A stretch of DNA of 64,000 nt from Nyssa sinensis. Lineage: Eukaryota; Streptophyta; Magnoliopsida; Cornales; Nyssaceae. This document shows positions 12,688-24,143 of this stretch, piece by piece. The stretch covers positions 11,002,062-11,066,061 of the forward strand of contig CM018031.1 in assembly GCA_008638375.1 (NCBI GenBank), written 5' to 3'. The position numbers and the translations under genes were made by a program. The notes under the pieces are model-generated. The model saw only the letters and a list, made by a program, of their open reading frames with translations. It made no database searches and was not told where the DNA came from. Positions within the stretch are counted from its first letter, which is position 1, and each line of letters begins with the position of its first letter.

Positions 12688-14370
12688 GTAAAAGAGAGAA
12701 TCAAATTCATTATAAAAAAATAATGAATAGTTACACTACTTAGATAAGATCTTAGTTCCGAGTATTACTTTTTATTAACTTTTAATTAGCCTTATGAAGC
12801 ATTTAAAAATGCCTAACCTAAAATCATGAAATTTTTTTACAGAAACTTGTAATCATCTCAAAGAAAAAAAACGTATAGTGGCAAGGTGACATTAAAATTT
12901 TTTATGATCATACTTATTAAATTCTAACACGTGAAATAAGCGATGTCATCTTGTTGTCATGATATAAAATATATGCCACGTATCCAATCAAGAACCAGAA
13001 AAAATATTTGGGGAGAGCTAAAAATTTTTGAGTTTGGGCAAGATTTTAGGGTAAAAAATAAGAGAAAATTATGGGATTTAAAAAAAAAATCATGAGAAAA
13101 TTTTGTGGTTGACCAAAATTGGATTGGTCCAAAATTCTAGATTAACTTGAAAAAGATTAAAATTTTACATGTATAAATTTTTTTCTTCAAAATTTGGAGT
13201 GGATTATAACCCGTTATATCCTACGTATACTTCTGCCTTTGCACATATCAAATTTTAATATTTTTTTAATAAATACGTATCAAATTTTAATATACATTAT
13301 CAAAAAAAATTTTGTACCACTAATCTTTTTTTTCCAACACCACAAAAGGTTGGTGCAAATACTAAATGGCATCTCATCTGCCATCAGTTCTATTGATGAT
13401 GCCTCCAACCTTTTGCTACGAGCCCATTAATTAATTATGAACCACCCACCTGCATGCGAGCTCGGGATAAGCTCAGGTTGCCCAAAGACTTCATCTCATT
13501 ATAGCAATGATGAGACAGCAATTTGCAAACATGGTGTATGTTTCCAATTGACATCATTAGAGTCAAAAAACAAAAACAAAAACACAAGAACATGCATGTG
13601 CAACTCACACTGATAATCATTCCCTAAACTTTCATAAAAATGTTAGTAAATTTTTTATTCTCAAAGTTGGAGAGAGATTTTCATGTAAGATTTGGTAAGA
13701 AATTTTTTTTATTCTCAAAATTAAAGAGAAGATTTACGTGTATAGGGTTTTTTGGACAGAAAAAAAAAGTCTTGATGTAATTCTACGGCTGTTTATTTAT
13801 CTGTTTTTTTTTTAAAAAATAACCCTTATTTGGTCTGATTTTATTCAAATTTTAAGTAATTTTTTTAAAAACATATGTGAATTATTGTAATCCTAAATAG
13901 TATTTATAAATATTTTAATTTAAAATCAATCCATCTATGTTCTACGTAACCCATTTTGATACTTTTCAAACAGATCCTTAGTTAAAAAATGAAAAAAAAA
14001 AAAAAATTTACAGGTGAGTGCTCATACTTCAGTTAACTTGCTTTTACTTTTAAGAAGCTTTAAATGATTGGTTCCATACACCAAAATGTCCTCATTGCAC
14101 TTTAAATAGAATTCATTAATAGAGTGACCCCTCTCAAGGGACCCTAGTTTGACCATGGTTAACATACACATGCCTGATCAGTGCTTCTTTGATATTAGGC
14201 AAAGGTCTCATGTGGTACTGTTACTTTCATCATCACTGTCCAAAGTATACATATATGGCTTAATTTGAGACGTAGGCTACTTTGATCTTGATGTGATTTA
14301 ACATGGACGGAACTAGGTCCTGTGACAACACTTCAATTCATGGGCTTCCAGCATTTCTAGCCATTTTCCT
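10511..14370. other. Intergenic sequence, mostly A+T-rich
   Basis: No gene is supported. A probable miniature element lies at about 11484-11925, beginning AATGGCAATGGGACGG and ending CATCCCTAA. A long (TA)n tract lies at 12641-12684. A degraded segment at about 12995-13215 resembles the family in the HSP70 intron. Short open frames in this stretch carry no recognisable domains. Confidence 0.35.
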
Positions 14371-14571
14371 ACATTAGAGTCCAATAAATGGGTTGGGCTT
14401 TGCAAATGCCATCTTTGCAACAGGGGTAAGCATGGAGTGGGGACACTCCATTGTTCCCAAGACTAAAAGTGTAATTTGCAACAACATTACATCACCTGGG
14501 CCTCTTGGCTTAAATTTTGACTCTAAGGGTACTTTAGAATCATCGGGCATACTAATAGCTTGATGGCGTAA

Positions 14572-15075
14572 TTGTGGAGCATCCGAGAGGACCTCAAGCT
14601 GGCTAGCTCCAATGGACACGAGAAGGTAATGGTGGAAGCTGACTGTGAAGTAGCGTTATGCATGCTTCAAGGTCAGAGCACTGAGGATTGTCCATACAAG
14701 GTGCTGGTAGAAGATTGCAAGGCTTATGCTGCGAAGTTCAAAGCATGTGTCTTTTCTCATGTGTATTGGGAGATGAACGCTTGTGCCAATTTTCTCGTCA
14801 ACGTGGGAGTCGACCAAGAAGAGAAGCTAATGATTAAGGAGGAAGCCATACCCGACATTTACCTTATCATGTTTGCTGATATTTTAGCCATGTCCCCACC
14901 AGAGACCTACTTAGGGTCTTGGCCAAAAGGAAAAAAAGAGGAAATTAAGTTGGTTAAATACAGCCAACTCAATGCAGTCTCACAAGAAATGGCTAATGGA
15001 TTCACAATAAAGATTACATATTGGACAAAGGGGATCTGCTGCCATGCCCCTTTCATATCTAAATTTATTTGTTAA
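14572..15075 (+). pseudogene. LINE-like RNase H domain fragment (RVT_3 type)
   Basis: This open frame of 167 codons resembles the plant RNase H-like domain found at the end of many LINE reverse-transcriptase proteins and in reverse-transcriptase-derived genes. It shows KVMVEADCEVAL, matching the usual VxVExDS core, and HVYWEMNACANFLV, matching the usual HVxREaNxcADxLA motif with Arg replaced by Trp and the conserved Asp by Asn. The frame opens just after an in-frame TAA at 14569 and has no good ATG. No reverse transcriptase was seen upstream. It is most likely a truncated, inactive copy. A 26-base word at its end (14989-15014) recurs at 15085-15110. Confidence 0.65.
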
Positions 15076-15116
15076 AATGCTGTGATGGCTAATGGATTCA
15101 CAGTAAAGATATAATC

Positions 15117-16236
15117 GTGAATATCTATTAATTCATATAATTGTCAATGTCTATCATATTTTATCAAGTTAAATAATGCTATTATACACATTTATATTAT
15201 ATTTTCATCATCTACATATTTTACATCCCAAATTTTTGAACTTTTTTTTATATAATTAATAACAAGAATATCATCGTTTATATTTGATTTCATTTTATAA
15301 ATTATTTTAGAATATATATATATATATTATTTTACGTAATTGTTAGATTTACCACTTGTTGGAGCGTTGTCACATAAGAGAGTGTGAGGAGTTATAAGTG
15401 TGAAAGCAGGTGATTGAATACAAACTTGCACCGAAAAGATAGAGAATTAAATTCAAAATTTTTCATAATCAAAATTCTGATACTATATGTTAGAATCATC
15501 AAGTATTCTAATAACTTTAGCTGTTAAAGAATATGCCGTTATTGTATATCAAACACTAACAATAATAATTTATTTCTTTTTAAACTTTCATTTTTTACTC
15601 TTTAACGTTAAAAAAAATTCACAATAACTATGATACCAACTCTACATATAGTACATGTTTTTAAATAGAAATTATAGGCATATAATAGTGAATATCTATT
15701 AATTCATATAATTGTCATTGTCTATCATATTTTATCAAGTTAAATAATTCCATTATACACATTTATATTATATTTCCATCATCTACTTATTTTATGTCCC
15801 AAATTTTTGAACTTTTTTTATATAATTAATAACAAGAATATTATCATTTATATTTGATTTTCATTTTATAACTTATTTTAGAATATATATATATATATAT
15901 ATTATATTTTACATAATTGTTAGAATTACAGGTTGTTGGAGAGTTGGCACATAATAGGGTGACTGAGTGGGTGTAAACTTACACCAAGAGAATAGAGAAT
16001 TAAATCCAAAACTTTTCATAATTAAACTTCTGATATTTTATTAGAATCACCGATTATTCTAATAACTTTAATTGTCAAAAATATATCGATAATATATATC
16101 AAATACTACCAATAATAAGTTATTTCTTTTTTAAACTTTCATTTTTTACTCTTTAACGTTAACAAAAACTCACAATAACTATAATGCCAACTCTACATAT
16201 AGTACATGTTTTTAAATAGAAGTTATAGGCATATAA
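15117..16236. repeat. Two-copy tandem duplication, period about 571 bp
   Basis: The segment starting GTGAATATCTATTAATTCAT at 15117 restarts at 15688, and the two copies stay in register to about 16236. They share, in order, TATCATATTTTATCAAGTTAAATAAT, TTTTATATAATTAATAACAAGAATAT, a (TA)n block, TGTTGGAG, and CTCTTTAACGTTAA...ACATATAGTACATGTTTTTAAATAGAA. Differences are scattered and by eye perhaps 8-10%. No coding frame was found in either copy. Confidence 0.8.
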
Positions 16237-16784
16237 TGGCAGTGATATTGTGAATTTTGTATTATTAATATTTTTTTATGTATATCATAGCTTTAAAATA
16301 ATTTAATTATCATATTCACTCTTTTATTCTTTCTATTTTTTCTTCCACGATTATGTATGCTGCGAGCTTTTAATTAGAATCAGAAAAAAAAGAAGAAGAA
16401 GAAGATAAATAGTTATTTTTATGTAACAAATCAATTCACTTTTTTTTCTATCTATCATAATATTGATAATGATATTATTATTAGCTAATATATATTAAAT
16501 ATACATACATAAATACTTGTATGTGTATGAAAACTTTAAATCATATATCAAACTTTTACATGTCCCACAACGTGCATGCCTTCACCTTTTGGTATATATA
16601 AGTGCGCGTATATATTAGACCAAGGATCCTTCCAGCGGGCCAGCTAGATCTTTGCTGGGAACGGCTGTAACACCGTCGTCTATTCAGATTACGTGGAAGC
16701 TCAGGGTGATACAATCACTACATGTAACCAGATAAATTTTTTTTTTTTTTATTAGTAAAGTTGGTACATCAAATGTTAATATAT
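16237..16784. other. Intergenic sequence with a small G+C-richer island
   Basis: Mostly A+T-rich. A patch at about 16620-16720 is less A+T-rich (GGATCCTTCCAGCGGGCCAG and following bases) and stands out from its surroundings. It has no open frame of note and no recognised motif. Confidence 0.3.
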
Positions 16785-17299
16785 TTTTGAATAACTTATA
16801 TTGATATTTTTTTAATATTTATGATAATTATACTCTTTTTTTAAAATTTTTAAAATTACATTAACATATCTTATTTTATTTGATAATATATAGATACACT
16901 ATTCTAGTTAATTTTTTTCTTCAAAATGACAAAGTTTTTCATTTTATTTATTTATTTTTACATTTTTCATTTTGACCAATTTTTTTTAAATATTGTTTAT
17001 TATTCTATTTAAAAGAAAATTTAAGATAAATAATTTATTTTTATTTTATATAAAAGTAAATCTGAGGTTTTTGTCAATATTTATTTGAATAATAAAAAAA
17101 TATTGTCAAAATTTTAAAAATTGAAAAATAAAACATGAAAGGGATCCGGATAGTTTTATCATTTTGAAGAAAAAATTTGACTAGAATGGTGTATCTGTAT
17201 ATTATCAGATAAAGTATGAAAAGTCAGTGTAATTTCAAAAATCTCATAGAAGGTCAATGTAATTATCAAAAATCTCAAAAGAGGCCAGTATAATTTATC
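16785..17299. mobile_element. Inverted-repeat miniature transposon (family 1, copy b)
   Basis: The right end read in reverse (GATAAATTATACTGGCCTC, TGAGATTTTTGATAATTAC, TTTATCTGATAATATA, CAGATACACCATTCTAGTCAA, TTCAAAATGA) matches the left arm in order, with arms near 170 bases. It is the best-preserved copy of the family also present at 7.9 and 17.7 kb. No protein is encoded. Confidence 0.6.
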
Positions 17300-17741
17300 C
17301 TATATTTTTTAACAGTATTCTACCAATATTTACTATGTCTTACTAAAAAAAAATGTAAATATGGTACATTGCAACTTCACTGTACCACAAGCATTCAAGA
17401 ATTTTTCATATTTCACGCCATTTTCTTTCTTTTAAAAAAAAATGTTGAATAAACAAATTCATTGAAATTGTTATTCATTAGTTTCAGTAATGTATTCAAG
17501 TTAATGAACATATGACACATTAATAAGTATTTTATATATTATGTTGATGTGTCAGATGTTCATTAATTTAGGTATAACATGCCAGAACTAATAAATAATT
17601 TTTTGATTCATTAACTTGATTCATAAATCATATCAATCATATTTTGTTATGTAAATAGTGTGTTATTTTTGTATTTCCTAAAATCAGACATTTGGATTAG
17701 GCTTATACACTTGATTCATGCAAAAATAAAATAAAATAAAA

Positions 17742-18250
17742 GGTAAATTATATTGACTTCTCATGAGATTTCTAACAATTATAAAGATAGATTTTGAATT
17801 TTCTAAAATAACACTAATCTTTCTTATTTTTACTAATAAATTACAAAACCTCTCTTCCAAAAACCTCTCCTCCATCCTTATTTTGAAATAACAAAAGCTC
17901 ATCTTTCATTTATTTTATTTTATTTTTTTTCATTTTTTCAATTTGGACTATTTTTCCAATTTTTTTAAAGAATTTTTTCATTTTACTTAAAATATAAATT
18001 TAAGATAAATAACTTATATTTTTAGTCAAATAATATTTTAATTAATATTTATTTAAAAATAAAATAAATTGATCAAATTTTTTTTTTTTTAAAAAAAATG
18101 AAGCATGAAGTGAATACTTTTGTCATTCGAAAAAAAATAAGATTGGAAGGGAATTTTTTGAGTTTGTCAGTAAAAATAAAAGAGGTTAGTCTCATTTCAA
18201 AAATTTATAATTATAATAAATTTTATGAGAAATTAGTATAAATTATCAAA
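17742..18250. mobile_element. Inverted-repeat miniature transposon (family 1, copy c)
   Basis: It starts GTAAATTATATTGACTTCTC and ends AGAAATTAGTATAAATTATC, an imperfect inverted pair. A TTTGTCATTCGAAAAAAA block in the right half matches the inner border of the other two copies. The arms are more diverged than in copy b. Confidence 0.5.
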
Positions 18251-18639
18251 AAAAATTAAAATTAGTTGAAAATAGTTTTGCATTTTTTTAACTTTTATGC
18301 TCTTTTTCTCTCTATATTTCCCTTTTAAACTTTTCTTTTTATAATTAAATGGCACACGTCCTTGCTAGCCCATGTGAGCTGCCCGCTTGGAGGATATGAA
18401 CCCTCCAAAGCATCCTCATCACAAAGATTTTGCCAAGTATAAACCTTCTCTTTTCCTTTTTTTTTTTTTTTTGGCCCCTTTTCTCCATCCCATTGCCTTT
18501 TTTTTCCCTCGAAGTAATGGACATAAAAGGTAACTATTCGATTCGACACAGTGGATTTCCAAAAAGTAACGAGATTTGGCGTGGCGTGTGTTTTGGACAG
18601 TATATAAACTTTTATCTTAAGAAAACCCATGACTTGTGT

Positions 18640-19046
18640 TTCAGAGTGTTTAACTTTGTGGGAGAGAGAAGAGTGTCCTTCTGATTCTTGCAATTTCTAG
18701 CGAAATTGTCATGGCATAGGAATTAAGGAGAGGTCTTTCTGGGTATTGTGATTTTTTAGGAAAAATTTCTTGTCCTTCTGAATTTGCTAAAAAGAAAGTT
18801 GTGGATTTGGATTTCTATGATTTTTCAGCAAAGTTGATTCTTTTGGTTTTTGCTTCTCTTAAAGTAAGCGATGAGATCTTTTCCAAAAATTTTATGATAG
18901 TTTTGTGTAATTTCTCTCATTTTCTTGTTTTTTTGACTTTTGTGTGAGTTTTAATCATAAATTATCATACAAAATTGGGATATTCTAGAACAGTTTTTTC
19001 ATCTAAGATTAGTTGAATTTGTTGGTTGTGATTCTCCTAGGCAAAG
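18640..19046 (+). promoter_or_regulatory. Probable 5' untranslated region with an intron
   Basis: A possible leader intron runs from a GTAAGC donor at about 18863 to a TCTCCTAG acceptor ending at 19040, just six bases before the ATG at 19047. The intron is T-rich, as expected for plants. The transcription start is not defined; a TATATAAA box at about 18600-18607 is a candidate core promoter. All of this is inferred from sequence signals. Confidence 0.4.
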
Positions 19047-19974
19047 ATGGGATCTTTTAGTGGTTTAGGGATTGGTTTGAGTATAGTCTTTGGTTGCATC
19101 CTCTTAGTTCTTGCTGGAGAACTTTACTATTTGTGGAGGAAGAAGAGAATCAGCCGCAGAAAGATTGAAGATCGTTTCACCAACTATGGCAAAGAGCTTC
19201 TCTCTCTCTTCCATTGGAAGAAACACAGTTCTGTGAACAATACCAACACTCAAGAACTGAACAGTAATTCAGTGAGAGACTCAGATGTTAATGGCCATGA
19301 ACCAGACCTTGAGTTGGGGGGCTCAGGCAAGGATATGCTGCTGATAGGATTTGGGGAAGAAGGTGTGGAATCAGAGCTCATGAGGCTGCACAATCTCTGT
19401 GGCCCACCAAGGTTTCTCTTCACAATCAAGGAGGAAACAAAGGAAGATTTGGAGTCTGATGATGGGAAATCTAGAAAAGCGTCAAGAACAAGAAGCCTGA
19501 GTGACCTTATTGTTGCCGTTGAAACCCCCTTTCTCTCCCCTCTGTCTTCACCACAATTGAAGAATCACCCTTTAAACTCTTATTGCCAACATGGATTCAA
19601 TCCTCTCTTTGAATCATCAACAGATGCAGAGCTGAACAGGTTGAGATCTTCACCACCACCAAAGTTCAAGTTCTTGAGGAATGCAGAAGAGAAATTGATG
19701 AGAAGATTGATGGAAGAAGCAGAGAAAAGAGGCCCTAAAAAATGGTGGGTCAATTCAAGATGCTGTTGTTAATGCCCCTCCCTGTTCAACAATGGTCACA
19801 GAAGAGAAAGATGGTTCTGTTTTTAAAATTATTATTGGTAAGAACAAAGAAACAGAGCCTCATCTCCAACTGCCTCTGCCTCAGTATCATTCAAATGCTT
19901 CACAGGTACTTCCACTGGCTTCTTCCCCTTCAACATTCAGACCACTTGACAGCAACAAACCCATATTGCAATAG
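19047..19974 (+). pseudogene. Plant membrane-anchored protein of unknown function, frameshifted
   Basis: The frame starting at 19047 in good context (AAGATGG) gives 241 codons. It begins with a membrane segment at residues 7-29 (GLGIGLSIVFGCILLVLAG), followed by a basic YYLWRKKR stretch. I recall a plant protein family with the same layout: a membrane anchor, a GPPRFLFTIKEETKEDLES motif, a SRTRSLSDL basic/serine motif, and a SPPPKFKFL...EEKL motif near the end. The family's function is not known to me. At an A6 run (19737-19742) the frame ends in an unrelated tail (WWVNSRCCC). The next frame continues with family-like sequence (QDAVVNAPP, VTEEKDGSVFKIIIGKNKE, LPLASSPSTFRPLD) to a stop at 19972-19974. 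One extra A would explain this. It could be a true mutation or an assembly error; without the shift the protein would be about 308 aa. Confidence 0.75.
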
Positions 19975-21294
19975 ATGTTCATGATTGACATGAAATGGGT
20001 TTTAGATTGATTATTTTTCCTTTCCCCCCCCCCCTTTAATCTGTTAATTAAATTTACAAATTGATTACATCTGTGTAATTATTCTACATTTCTAATAGAG
20101 AAGAGGTTTATTTTTAGTCTTTTTGTTTCTCTCTCTTGATTGTAGGCTTTTGGGTTCTATTTCTTTGCGTTTTGGGAAGAAAGAGCAATGTTTGTGTTAG
20201 ATCGCCTTCTAAAAGCTTAAATTGTCAGACTTAGCTGACAATGTCACATTCCCTCAAGTGTGCATTTATACGTAGACACTATGTTAAATCATCAATTACA
20301 CTAAAAATTTAATATGTTAAAGAATTGATCGTATGTTAAATGCTAACAGTTTAATCGGCGACATCATTGTAGAAGGTACCTTGGGTTTTCAAGGGGAATT
20401 AAATTCTCTGCAACTTGATGTTATGATGCTTAATTCTAGTGGGAGACTTGTGGGGCATTCTGTTTATGTTCATTCCCCATCAATCCTGGGTGTCCCAAAC
20501 ATGTAATCAGTTTTGTTCAATGATGCTGTTGCGTTTACTTTCTGTCTAAAGGGCACTGTAATTCTTTCATTGGCCCGGTACTCTTCTGTCTTTATTCTTC
20601 TTAGGTTCATCTCTGGCCCTTGGTACCCTTCCACTTATAGCATGCATTACGAAATTGTAATTGTAATGTATGCAAACCCCCATTAAGGGTTTCCTTTTAT
20701 TCAGTTTATATGTGTATACACACACAGATAACTAAACTGTATATTGAATAGTCGGATATAGTGGATTCTGTCCCAAAACTTCACACATAAAGGCATGGGC
20801 ATGAATAATAGCAAAGAGACTAACAAGTGCCTCAAATGATTCCTTGAAGAAAGCCACCTATAGCTTTCTTCTTAGATTAACACAATTAACCAAAAAAAAA
20901 CACATAATAATTTCTTAAGTATGTCATTGAATAAAGAGCAACGCGGGTACATTACTTTTAAAAGAGGGTATTTGAAATGGAGCTAATTAAGGTCAATTTT
21001 TGTATTGCCTTTGGAGTTTGGTGGTCTTATTCAACCAAAAAGTGGCAAAAGTTGATGGTAATAGTGATGTTTGTATGAGTTGTGGAGGATCTTTGAGCTT
21101 TTCCCTAAACAACAAGAAATGTCCATGTTATCACGCGATTCGCCGAAAGTTGCCCCACCTTGCGGCATCACTTTTACTAATACGCCCTTGGAATTTTTTT
21201 GATATTTTTTAAACCCTTGAATGTTGATTGAAACAGCCAAAACAAAATTTATGCAACTGATTTTAAAATAGTTAAGATAATTAAATTAAGACAA

Positions 21295-21332
<38 letters not shown>

Positions 21333-23840
21333 ATTAGTGAGTTTTAAAATTGTATTTAGGTGCATGATGAAAGTTGGAGCATCATCATTGAGAAAAAAAC
21401 ATGGTTTTATGTGAGATTAGGACAAGACTCAAGAGTGTGGTCCAAGGATTGGTGGATAGGCAGGGCCCATGTTATTATTTCCCTTAACGGATTATGTATG
21501 GCATCTGTGGAGGGTCCACTTTTTTTTTGTAATGATCTTCACAAGTTGCATTTGCGTGATTATCTTTAGGGGTTATGACAAATTCTTAGCAATGGCTGGG
21601 ACAACTGAAAATTTTGGACCAGCTAATTCTGAACCTGGCTGGAATCAATTGCCAGGTGTTTGACTGGGAAAAATAAAAGTTTCCTATGGAAAAAGTTTCA
21701 AAAAAACAAAAAAAAAAAGAAGCCCCACTGTGGAACCTAATTTGGATCTTGAGTTGTATTGTGTTATAGAAGAGAAATCAGAGATCATCCTTGCTGGTTT
21801 GGTTTTATAATAAATATTAGGAGTGAGCTTACAAGCATATTTGAAGAGATTTAAAACTGCAAATCTGTCATCTTTCTTATAAAAGAAGTACAAGATGTTA
21901 CTTAACCATTAAACACTTTGGCAATAAAAGGGATGCTAAAAGAATGCTTAATGATACAAATAGGAAAGCCACAAAGTCTCCATTGTCGTCGGAGTCATAA
22001 TGTTAATTCAATTTTCCAATACAAAAATGACCAAGTGACATCTCGTGTCTTTTTTTTTTTTTTTTATAGGAAGAGATCAGCCATGAACTAAACTTGTCAA
22101 TGTATGTCTAATTTCTTAATAATAGATTGAGTTTGCTTGTAAATTATACTTGTAAATAAATTCTCCTAATGTGAATATGTTGACACGCGGGTGTGATATA
22201 TGATTAATTAACAAAAGCCACAGAATAATACTCAATCACAAACAAAATGTGGGAACCCCCAAGTCTCCACCATCATCAAACCCATAGTGTTCATACTTTC
22301 TCATTTGCCAAAGAATTGAAAGTTTAAAGGAGGGTTGCCTTCCAAATTATGACAAATAGTTAAAAGGGTAGGCTTGTGTGATAATAAGATTGTTCTATTA
22401 TTATTCAGAGGTCGCTTGATCTCATGATAACTATTGTATCGTATACTAGGATCTTGCATTGGGCAACTTTTTTATCCTAGTATCTTTTTTGGTAATATTT
22501 TTTTTTTAAATACTTTTTAATAAATTCAAAAGGAATTTTTATAATTTATGCTTAAAAAATAACTAGTTTTCAAAAATGGTTTTTATGTCAATATTACTTT
22601 TTTTTTTAATATATTCATTAAAATCATTTTTTATAAATAAATTAATTATTAGTTACATTATGTTTAGTATGATAAAATAAATATTTCATGAAATATATTA
22701 ATATTGACCAACTAATTAGTGGATTCTGGTCAAGGAATCTGCATCAATGTCAAAAATTAAATAGGAATTCTTTGAATTATCTGCCTTAACTCTATCCCCT
22801 TTGATGATGAAATATAATCCTGGCCAAGATATTTCATTATTGGCATTTTTTGATTAAAAAATGGGAACATATATATGCTTTGTAATCCAAAATGATCATG
22901 GCACCAAATAATATGAACTTAGAAACAAATTTTATATTAAAAAAACTTGGTAAAGAGTCAAATTTGACAGATATGATAAAATCTGCAGGAGCATCTCATT
23001 TGTGTCTCTTGCTATTAGGTAGAAGCTGGAGATGCCTAGATGTGTAGTTCATTGGCAAGATGTAAAGGGCTGTCTGGATAAGTGGTTTATAACAATTTAA
23101 TGCATTTTGATGGGTATAATCATAATTAAGTGATTTTGAAACTGTTTGGATAGTATTCAAACTGTACTTATTAGTCACAATTTTTTTTATTAAATTACGA
23201 TTTAGGTTAAGTAGGTAAGTCTAATTTTTTTCATTAAGTTGATCAAGTCTATTATGAAATTTAGTAAATACCCTCATTTGATAATTATTAATCATTTTTT
23301 AACTGTTTATCTGAAATTTAAATGTTTAACTCAAAAAGTATTTTTACACAATTACTTTGAATACTTTACATCGTTTATGACAAAAATCCAATTGAACCCA
23401 TTTGGAGGAAATAATTTAAGAATGAAACTTGTTATGTGTGAAAAGCATTGGCCGTTTTGCTGAAGGTGAAGATGACTTTAGCAAGATAGGTTGACTAGAC
23501 TTCCAGTTGGAATTAGCTAGGTTGGAAAAATGGGGATGATCCAGCTTGCTTAGTTGAAAATAGCTAATATTGAGTTGGATTGGATATTTTTTGACAACCC
23601 AGGTTTGAAACTGGCTTCTTCGCCCACTAGCATGCTTTTGCCATAGTCTAAAAGTTAACTAGAAAACAAGTTTGAAAATTTTGTAATCCTGTATCAAAAT
23701 AATCTCGTGATCATTTTGCTTGCTTTGCCTATTGGGTAACTTTCAACGTCAAATAACAAATGGGATTAATTAATTAATTTTTTTTGATAAAGCGGTAAGA
23801 AAATATCCTGGCCAATTTATCTATACCAGACTAAATCTTT
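19975..23840. other. Intergenic sequence downstream of the membrane-protein gene
   Basis: The first ~700 bases are probably 3' untranslated or flanking DNA of the upstream gene, with a C9 run at about 20027-20035. A (TA)n tract lies at 21299-21328. The open frames at 21000-21660 and 22996-23463 have no recognisable domain and are probably chance. No transposon could be delimited. Confidence 0.35.
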
Positions 23841-23842
23841 CA

Positions 23843-24143
23843 TAATGTAGGAGTTTTGTTAACCTTTTAAACTCTAATCCTAGACCAGTTTACGCATACC
23901 AAACTAAGTCTTCATTCCTGTAAGAAAAGTCTCACTTCCTGTAAGAGTTAAGTTTACCCTTTAAAGTCTTCCTTCCTGTAAGAGTTAGGCTTATCTTTTA
24001 AACTCTAATACTTAGACTAACTTACGCATACCAGACTAAGTCTCCCTTCTTGTAAGAGTTAGGTTCACTCTTTAAACTCTAAGTCTCCTTTCTTGACTAA
24101 GTCTCTTTTTTTGTAAGAGTTAGGTTCACCTTAAACTCTACTT
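23843..24143. repeat. Minisatellite-like array of TGTAAGAGTTAGG units
   Basis: The array consists of degenerate units containing CCAGACTAAGTCT, CTTCCTGTAAGAGTTAGGTT and ACCTTTTAAACTCTAA. The TGTAAGAGTTA core occurs at about 23943, 23977, 24053 and 24113, and AAACTCTAA at about 23870, 24000 and 24072. Unit length varies from about 30 to 100 bases because parts are missing from some units. Confidence 0.6.

Noticed and set aside
13435..13620. 61-codon minus-strand frame with a Cys/Phe-rich hydrophobic stretch
   Set aside because: Short, no family resemblance, overlaps simple AAACAAAAAC repeats.
21000..21663. Several 60-70 codon frames
   Set aside because: No motif, both strands open, A+T-rich surroundings; no support for a gene.
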